Made by a program: the position numbers and the translations under genes
DNA from: Bradyrhizobium sp. STM 3809
GTDB taxonomy: Bacteria > Pseudomonadota > Alphaproteobacteria > Rhizobiales > Xanthobacteraceae
Direction of reading: 5' to 3'
Length of the DNA stretch: 48,981 nucleotides
Assembly (NCBI RefSeq): GCF_000239795.1
Contig: NZ_CAFJ01000802.1
Location: 1 to 48,981 of the forward strand
Notes under the pieces: model-generated
Told to the model about the DNA's origin: nothing
The model's input: only the letters and a program-made list of their open reading frames with translations
Database searches by the model: none
Shown here: one piece after another, positions 44,704-48,981 of the stretch
Layout: the number at the start of each line of letters is the position of its first letter
Position numbering within the stretch: position 1 is the first letter of the stretch

Positions 44704-44732
44704 AGTATATGTTTCGATTTATCAGAACTCAA
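44704..44732 (-). promoter_or_regulatory. Sigma-70-type promoter of the S24 repressor gene
   Basis: Leftward TTGAGT (-35, 44727-44732), 17-bp spacer, TATACT (-10, 44704-44709). The start point would be about 27 bp before the ATG. Confidence 0.72.
44713..44727. promoter_or_regulatory. TTC-N9-GAA site 2, inside the S24 promoter
   Basis: TTCGATTTATCAGAA (complement TTCTGATAAATCGAA) shares TTCTG, TAAATC and GAA with site 1. It lies between the -10 and -35 of the repressor promoter. Confidence 0.55.
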
Positions 44733-44745
44733 GCTTGACTTTTTC

Positions 44746-44760
44746 TTCGGAATAACGGAA
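44746..44760. promoter_or_regulatory. TTC-N9-GAA site 3, upstream of the gcrA-type gene
   Basis: TTCGGAATAACGGAA has the same TTC-N9-GAA frame, centred 33 bp (about three helical turns) from site 2. Confidence 0.45.
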
Positions 44761-44814
44761 ATTGAGCCGTCGGGCAAGAGCCTTCGGCGCCCGATCCAGA
44801 AGAAAGAGGCGAGA

Positions 44815-45345
44815 ATGCAGTCCACCGATTGGCCAGATCACCACTCCAGGATGCTGTGCGAGCTCCATGCCAAGGGGCTCTCTTATGCCGAGATCGCGCG
44901 CACGCTCAATGCGCAGTTCGGGACGGCCTATACGCGAAATGCGACGCTCGGTCGCGGCAAGCGCATCGGCCTGGCGGCACCCGCCACCAGGGCCGCCCGC
45001 CCCGAGCCGCGGGCGATGGCGGCGGCTGGAACCTCGCGGCGCAGCCCGGACGCCAACGCCCGGCCGGCAGCGCTGCCGCGGCCCGCGAAGCCGGACCGGC
45101 GGGTCGAACTGCGCTCGGTCGGCATCAGCCCGCGGCTGCTGTCGCTGGATCAGCTGGCGCCCGATGATTGCCGCTACCCCTATGGCGGCGACCGGGACGG
45201 CGATCCCATCACCTTTTGCGGCCATCGGCGCCAGCCGGGCTCGTGCTATTGCGCGCCCCATCATCAACTGACGCGGACTCCGCCCGAGGAGACCGCCGTT
45301 CGTCCCGCCGGCCCCCTGATCCTGCGGCTGGTCGCGGCCGCGTAG
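44815..45345 (+). CDS. GcrA-family cell-cycle regulator
   Basis: A 176-residue GcrA-type protein. The N-terminal helix-turn-helix is seen in HAKGLSYAEIARTLNAQFG and RNATLGRGKRIGL (about residues 19-52), a long Ala/Pro/Arg linker follows, and the C-terminal domain has DDCRYPYGGDRDGDPITFCG and CYCAPHH (about 119-150). GcrA binds sigma-70 holoenzyme at methylated GANTC sites in alphaproteobacteria. Being divergent from an S24 repressor, this may be an accessory or phage-like copy rather than the main GcrA. Confidence 0.85.
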   Translation: MQSTDWPDHHSRMLCELHAKGLSYAEIARTLNAQFGTAYTRNATLGRGKRIGLAAPATRAARPEPRAMAAAGTSRRSPDANARPAALPRPAKPDRRVELRSVGISPRLLSLDQLAPDDCRYPYGGDRDGDPITFCGHRRQPGSCYCAPHHQLTRTPPEETAVRPAGPLILRLVAAA

Positions 45346-45398
45346 CGCGCCGCCAACCCCACCCAACCCGATCCCATTCCATTTTCCGGAGACGAGAC

Positions 45399-45980
45399 AT
45401 GGCGCGCATCCGACGCAGCAAGCCCCTTCGCACGTCCAAAATCCAGGATTCCAAGACCCACGACCGCCGCGCTCAGGAGCCGAGGCGCAATGCCGACCTG
45501 GTGGCGGTCGAGATCGACGATCCCCTGGCGCTCGAGCCCGGCGAAAAGATCGTCGCGCTGCGATCGGTCCGCAACGATCCGCTCGGCCGGCTGCATGCGC
45601 ACAAGCAGCTCGACGACGCACAGTACCGTGCGGGACGCGCGTTCCAGAACGACTGGGAGCGCGCCGAGCGTGGCCCGCAGGCGATCGATCCATCCCGTGA
45701 GCATGTCGACGGCGCCCGCGGGCGCGAGCCGGTCACGGAAGGTCAGAGGCAGGCGGTGCTCAGGCTGAACCGGGCCGAGCGCGAGCTTGGGGCCGACGGC
45801 GCGGCGATCACTCTTGATGTCCTGGTGCATGGCCTGACGATGGAGCAGGTCGGACACAAGCGCGGGCTGGCCAGCCAGCGCTGGAACGACTATTTCGCGC
45901 GCCGTTTCAAGGAATGCCTGGACCGCCTGGCGGTGGTCTATGGCTTTGCGACCGGCCGCGCCGGCAGTCACTCCCGCTAG
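45399..45980 (+). CDS. DUF6456-like protein of unknown function
   Basis: A 193-residue basic protein starting MARIRRSKPLRTSKIQDSKT. Residues about 65-190 (PLGRLHAHKQLDDAQYRAGR, FQNDWERAERGPQ, RAERELGADGAAITLDVLVH, GLASQRWNDYFARRFKECLD) resemble the DUF6456 domain of alphaproteobacterial and phage-linked regulators, with a possible helix-turn-helix near the C-terminus (TMEQVGHKRGLASQRW). It starts 53 bp after the gcrA-type gene with a weak GGAGACGAG ribosome site. Function unknown; assignment moderate. Confidence 0.65.
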   Translation: MARIRRSKPLRTSKIQDSKTHDRRAQEPRRNADLVAVEIDDPLALEPGEKIVALRSVRNDPLGRLHAHKQLDDAQYRAGRAFQNDWERAERGPQAIDPSREHVDGARGREPVTEGQRQAVLRLNRAERELGADGAAITLDVLVHGLTMEQVGHKRGLASQRWNDYFARRFKECLDRLAVVYGFATGRAGSHSR

Positions 45981-46043
45981 CGGCAAGCCCAGGCATCGCG
46001 CGCGCCGCCACCGGCCCCGCGCGATGGCCGGCTGATGGCCCGC

Positions 46044-46400
46044 TCAAGGATGCGGTGCGACGACATAGGTCGTGCTGTACGGCTCGACCCGCAGCGAGGC
46101 GTGCGACAGCAGGCCGATCTTGGCCGAGGGCGCCATCTGCAACTCGCCGTTCGCTGCGCGATGGACATTGTACTGCCAGGCCGTCAGGTCTCCCTTCTGC
46201 GCCAGCGCGTGCGCCACCGCGCTGGCGTCGCTGCCGCCGATCGAGGCCAGTTCCTCGCCGCTCAACCCGATGACGATCTCGTCCTTGACGGTCACGACCC
46301 TGAACAGCGTGGTCCTGCCGTCCTCGGCCGCCGCCACCGATGCTGCAACGAGCAGGAATGTCATCGAACCAAAGAGCGTGCGGGCGAATGCTGATGTCAT
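46044..46400 (-). CDS. Small exported protein of unknown function
   Basis: A 118-residue protein with a Sec signal (FGSMTFLLVAASVAAA, cleavage near AAA-ED around residue 25). The mature part has VVTVKDEIVIGLSGEELASI and NGELQMAPSAKIGLLSHASL. AGGAGC lies 6 bp before the ATG. No family recognised; periplasmic location expected. Confidence 0.7.
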   Translation of the reverse strand: MTSAFARTLFGSMTFLLVAASVAAAEDGRTTLFRVVTVKDEIVIGLSGEELASIGGSDASAVAHALAQKGDLTAWQYNVHRAANGELQMAPSAKIGLLSHASLRVEPYSTTYVVAPHP

Positions 46401-46656
46401 GGAAGCTCCTGTTCACATCGGATGCGCTTGTCCTGGACTGCAGGCATTGGTTTCCCGTGACAGCCTGCCGGTTCGCGAAAAAAAATCGCGCTGGTCCGTC
46501 TTGAACCTTGCGGTGCGCGGCAAAGTCCAAGGTTCCGGGAGCATCCCACGACTTGAATGACCACGCGCGCACCGAGGTGATCGTCCCGTTGATTCAGGTC
46601 AACCGGCTCGACGCCGGCGTATTATATTTGGGACCAGTGCAGAGACGGGGGATATC

Positions 46657-47088
46657 ATGGTCAGTGGTCAATATCTGTTCCGGTCCACCAGCGCGAAGAT
46701 CGCGCTTGCTGCCGTCGCGGCGACGGTGCTCATGGCGGGCGAGGCGGCGCCGGCACTCGCACGGGCGGCGAACCCGAGCGCGCATGTCACCGTTGCCAAG
46801 GCGTCCGCCAGCGATGCGACCGACCTCAGCGCCCGCCGGCGTCACCGCCGCGTCTACCGGGGCAACCCGGCTGCCGGCCTTGCCATCATGGGTGCGATGA
46901 TCGGCACGTTCGGCGCGATTGCGGCGCATGCGCATGACGACGACTATTACTATGGGCCGGGCTATTACGTAGGACCTGGCTATTACGGGCCGCCGCCGGT
47001 CTATTATGCGCCGCATCCGTATTACGGGCGCCCGTATTACGGCCATCCGTACTATGGCCCGCGGGTGCACTACTATCAGCCATACTGA
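46657..47088 (+). CDS. Tyr/Pro/Gly-rich exported protein
   Basis: A 143-residue protein with a signal-like N-terminus (KIALAAVAATVLMAGEAAPA, cleavage near ALA-RA about residue 36), a second hydrophobic stretch (AAGLAIMGAMIGTFGAIAAH, 72-91) and a C-terminal third made of YYGPGYY / PYYGHPYYG repeats. Such tails occur in many Bradyrhizobium envelope proteins. Function unknown. GGGGGA precedes the ATG. Confidence 0.75.
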   Translation: MVSGQYLFRSTSAKIALAAVAATVLMAGEAAPALARAANPSAHVTVAKASASDATDLSARRRHRRVYRGNPAAGLAIMGAMIGTFGAIAAHAHDDDYYYGPGYYVGPGYYGPPPVYYAPHPYYGRPYYGHPYYGPRVHYYQPY

Positions 47089-47113
47089 CGCGGTCAGGAT
47101 CGGGCGAGGCTGA

Positions 47114-47139
47114 GCGTCGCGGCCTTCGCGCTGCGACGC
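47114..47139. terminator. Weak hairpin between convergent genes
   Basis: A 7-bp inverted repeat GCGTCGC (47114-47120) / GCGACGC (47133-47139) lies in the 54-bp gap between the Tyr-rich gene and the BamA-type gene. No T-tract on either side. Confidence 0.35.
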
Positions 47140-47142
47140 CCG

Positions 47143-48981
47143 TCAGAAGCCGCCTGCGCTGAAGCGGAACGGCTGCACGACATCGTATGCCGCCCTGCTG
47201 ATCGGCACGGCATAGTCGACCGTCAGCGGGCCGAAGGGCGATGCCCAGGTCATGCCGACGCCGACCGAGGAACGCAGCACGTTCTTGTTGGCAACCTGGA
47301 CGTTCTGGGTCGTCCCGCGATAGCCGAACACGGTGCCGGCGTCGACGAAGGCCGATGCGCGCAGCCCGTACTCCTGCGGCAGCCCGGGAATGTTGCTCTG
47401 CAGTTCCGCCGTGGTGGCCCAATAGAGGCTGCCGCCGACATTGTCCATCGTCGATCCCGCGGTGAGATCGCGCGGCCCGAAGCCGCCGGGGGCGAAGCCG
47501 CGCACCATCGTCGGCCCCCCGAAGAAGCTGTTGAGCAACGGCGCCTGCTGGCCGCCAAATCCGGTGATGTAGCCGCCCTGGCCGCGCACCATGGCGGTCA
47601 GGTCGCTGTTGATCGAGCGATAGTAGCGGACGTCAGCGGTGGTTTTCAGAAAGCGCACATCGCCACCGAGGCCGGCCAGATCCTGGCTCAGCTGCGAGCG
47701 AATGCCGTTGGTCGGCATCTTGCTGTTGTCGAGCGTGCTGTAGGTGACGGTGTTGCCGAGCTGGGACACGGTCTGCCGTCCCGCCGCGATCGCCTGCCGG
47801 ACCGGTACGGACACCGCGGTGGGCGAAATGCCTGGTGCGAGCACGACCTTCTGGTCATAGAGCGAATAGCGCCACAGCATCGCGGTCTGCTCGCTCACCG
47901 GCATGCCGAGGGTGAATGCGCCGCCATAGGTCTCGCTACCGAACGACTGGAACGTCGTGGCGGTGCTTTGTCGCGCGAACAGCTCGACGCCCGGCGTCAG
48001 CCTGCCCAGCGCATAGGGCGAGGTGAAGGACAGCGTGGCGCCGCGGGCAAACTGGCCATAGGTGAACGTGGCCTGGGCCGTATTGCCGGTACCGAGCACG
48101 TTGCGGTCGCCGATCTTGACCTCGGCCAGCAGTCCGTCGGTGGACGAATAGCCGCCGGAGACGTTGAAATCGCCGGTCGCCTGGTCCACCGCCTCAACGT
48201 CCAGCACCACGCGATCGCGGCTCGAGCCGGGGCGCGACGTGATCTTGACCGTCTTGAAGTAGTTGAGGTTCCTCAGCCGCCGCTCGGCACGGTCGATCAG
48301 CGTCTTGTTGTAGGCATCGCCTTCCCCGAAGTCGAACTCGCGGCGGATGACGTCGTCGCGCGTGCGCGTGTTGCCGTGAATATCGATCCGCTCGACATAG
48401 CTGCGTTGTCCCTGCTCGACCTGGAAGCTCACGTCGGCCAGCCGGGCTGAGGCATTGCGATTGACGCGCGGTTCGACCTGCGCGAAGGGAAAGCCGCGCC
48501 TGCCGAGTTCGGCAGTCAGCGCCTCCGCGCTCGTGTCGAGCTTGCTCGCATCGAACGTATCGCCTTGTTGCGGAAGCAGGAGCGGGCGCAGGCTGTCGCA
48601 GGCGAGCCCCGGCACGTTGCAGGCGATGTCGATCGCGCCGAGCTTGTAGAGGGCGCCCTCGTCGATCGTGAAGCTCAGATCGAAGCCATTGGACGCGCGG
48701 TCGAACTCGACACTGACATTCGTCACCTCGGCATCGGCGTAGCCGTGGTTCCGGTAATATTGTCGCAACTGTTCGCGGTCCTCGTTGACCCGATCGGCGT
48801 CATAGGCATCGCCCCCCGTCACGAAGCTGAGCACGTTGGATTCGGAGGTCTTGATCACGGCGCGCAATTGTCGCGCGCCATAGGCCGTATTGCCGATGAA
48901 GCGGATAGCGCGGACCGGCGTCTTCTTGCCCTCGGTGATGGTGAAGACCAGATCCACGCGATCGTTGCCGCGATCGATGAT
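47143..48981 (-). CDS. BamA/Omp85-family outer-membrane protein (N-terminus outside window)
   Basis: At least 612 residues, open at the right edge, where the frame continues with IIDRGNDRVDLVF. Visible order: POTRA domains (VRAIRFIGNTAYGARQLRAV; LYKLGAIDIACNVPG; SYVERIDIHGNTRTRDDVIR), then the 16-strand barrel region from about residue 270, with the conserved VRGF-type motif in MVRGFAPGGFGPRDL and a terminal Phe (FRFSAGGF) as barrel signal. BamA inserts beta-barrel proteins into the outer membrane. Whether this is the essential BamA or one of the Bradyrhizobium paralogs cannot be told, since the usual rseP/lpx neighbours are not visible. Confidence 0.9.
   Translation of the reverse strand: MIDRGNDRVDLVFTITEGKKTPVRAIRFIGNTAYGARQLRAVIKTSESNVLSFVTGGDAYDADRVNEDREQLRQYYRNHGYADAEVTNVSVEFDRASNGFDLSFTIDEGALYKLGAIDIACNVPGLACDSLRPLLLPQQGDTFDASKLDTSAEALTAELGRRGFPFAQVEPRVNRNASARLADVSFQVEQGQRSYVERIDIHGNTRTRDDVIRREFDFGEGDAYNKTLIDRAERRLRNLNYFKTVKITSRPGSSRDRVVLDVEAVDQATGDFNVSGGYSSTDGLLAEVKIGDRNVLGTGNTAQATFTYGQFARGATLSFTSPYALGRLTPGVELFARQSTATTFQSFGSETYGGAFTLGMPVSEQTAMLWRYSLYDQKVVLAPGISPTAVSVPVRQAIAAGRQTVSQLGNTVTYSTLDNSKMPTNGIRSQLSQDLAGLGGDVRFLKTTADVRYYRSINSDLTAMVRGQGGYITGFGGQQAPLLNSFFGGPTMVRGFAPGGFGPRDLTAGSTMDNVGGSLYWATTAELQSNIPGLPQEYGLRASAFVDAGTVFGYRGTTQNVQVANKNVLRSSVGVGMTWASPFGPLTVDYAVPISRAAYDVVQPFRFSAGGF

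Overview
The window looks like a chromosomal segment of a nitrogen-fixing alphaproteobacterium, most likely Bradyrhizobium. The evidence is high GC, the nifH-nifQ / nifV-cysE-nifW / fixABCX gene order, an Irr-type Fur protein, and GcrA- and S24-type regulators. A homocitrate synthase gene (nifV) inside the nif block points to a strain able to fix nitrogen free-living, as in the photosynthetic Bradyrhizobium group. This assignment is inference from gene content. No 16S rRNA or tRNA gene was seen.

Layout. (1) 1-9.8 kb, nitrogen fixation and molybdenum: the 3' end of nifH, nifQ, an Irr/Fur paralog, nifV (NifA site plus sigma-54 promoter), cysE, nifW, then fixABCX behind its own sigma-54 promoter, then a molybdenum island (single-domain Mop protein behind a ModE-type palindrome, a DUF2478 protein, modD). 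(2) 9.8-14.8 kb: a fused double solute-binding protein, a membrane-anchored protein of unknown function, and the ahpC-ahpD peroxidase pair. (3) 15.3-21.1 kb: a NitT/TauT-type ABC importer with an acetamidase/formamidase and an SDR dehydrogenase, then a MscS channel. (4) 21.1-40.0 kb, a phosphonate island of nearly 19 kb: a leftward trio (hexapeptide transferase, second PhnM, 2H phosphoesterase), rightward phnCDE1E2, a second (Fe/spermidine-type) ABC importer with a metallophosphoesterase, the regulator phnF, and the C-P lyase operon phnGHIJKLMN ending in a flavin-binding protein. Four PHO-box-like sites and a 30-bp PhnF-type palindrome tie these units to phosphate starvation. (5) 40-49 kb: membrane proteins, a SugE/Gdx-type exporter, a quinone oxidoreductase, an S24 repressor divergent from a GcrA protein, small unknown proteins, and the C-terminal two thirds or more of a BamA-family outer-membrane protein running off the right edge.

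How the parts work together. NifQ, NifV and the Mo-binding proteins supply Mo and homocitrate for FeMo-co, CysE supplies cysteine for Fe-S clusters, and FixABCX delivers low-potential electrons to nitrogenase. The phosphonate island combines two uptake systems with the full C-P lyase core, but no phnP is visible. The 2H phosphoesterase and the metallophosphoesterase are the candidates to fill that step or to feed the pathway with phosphodiesters. A set of three TTC-N9-GAA palindromes around the S24 repressor suggests a small local regulon that includes a gene of unknown function.
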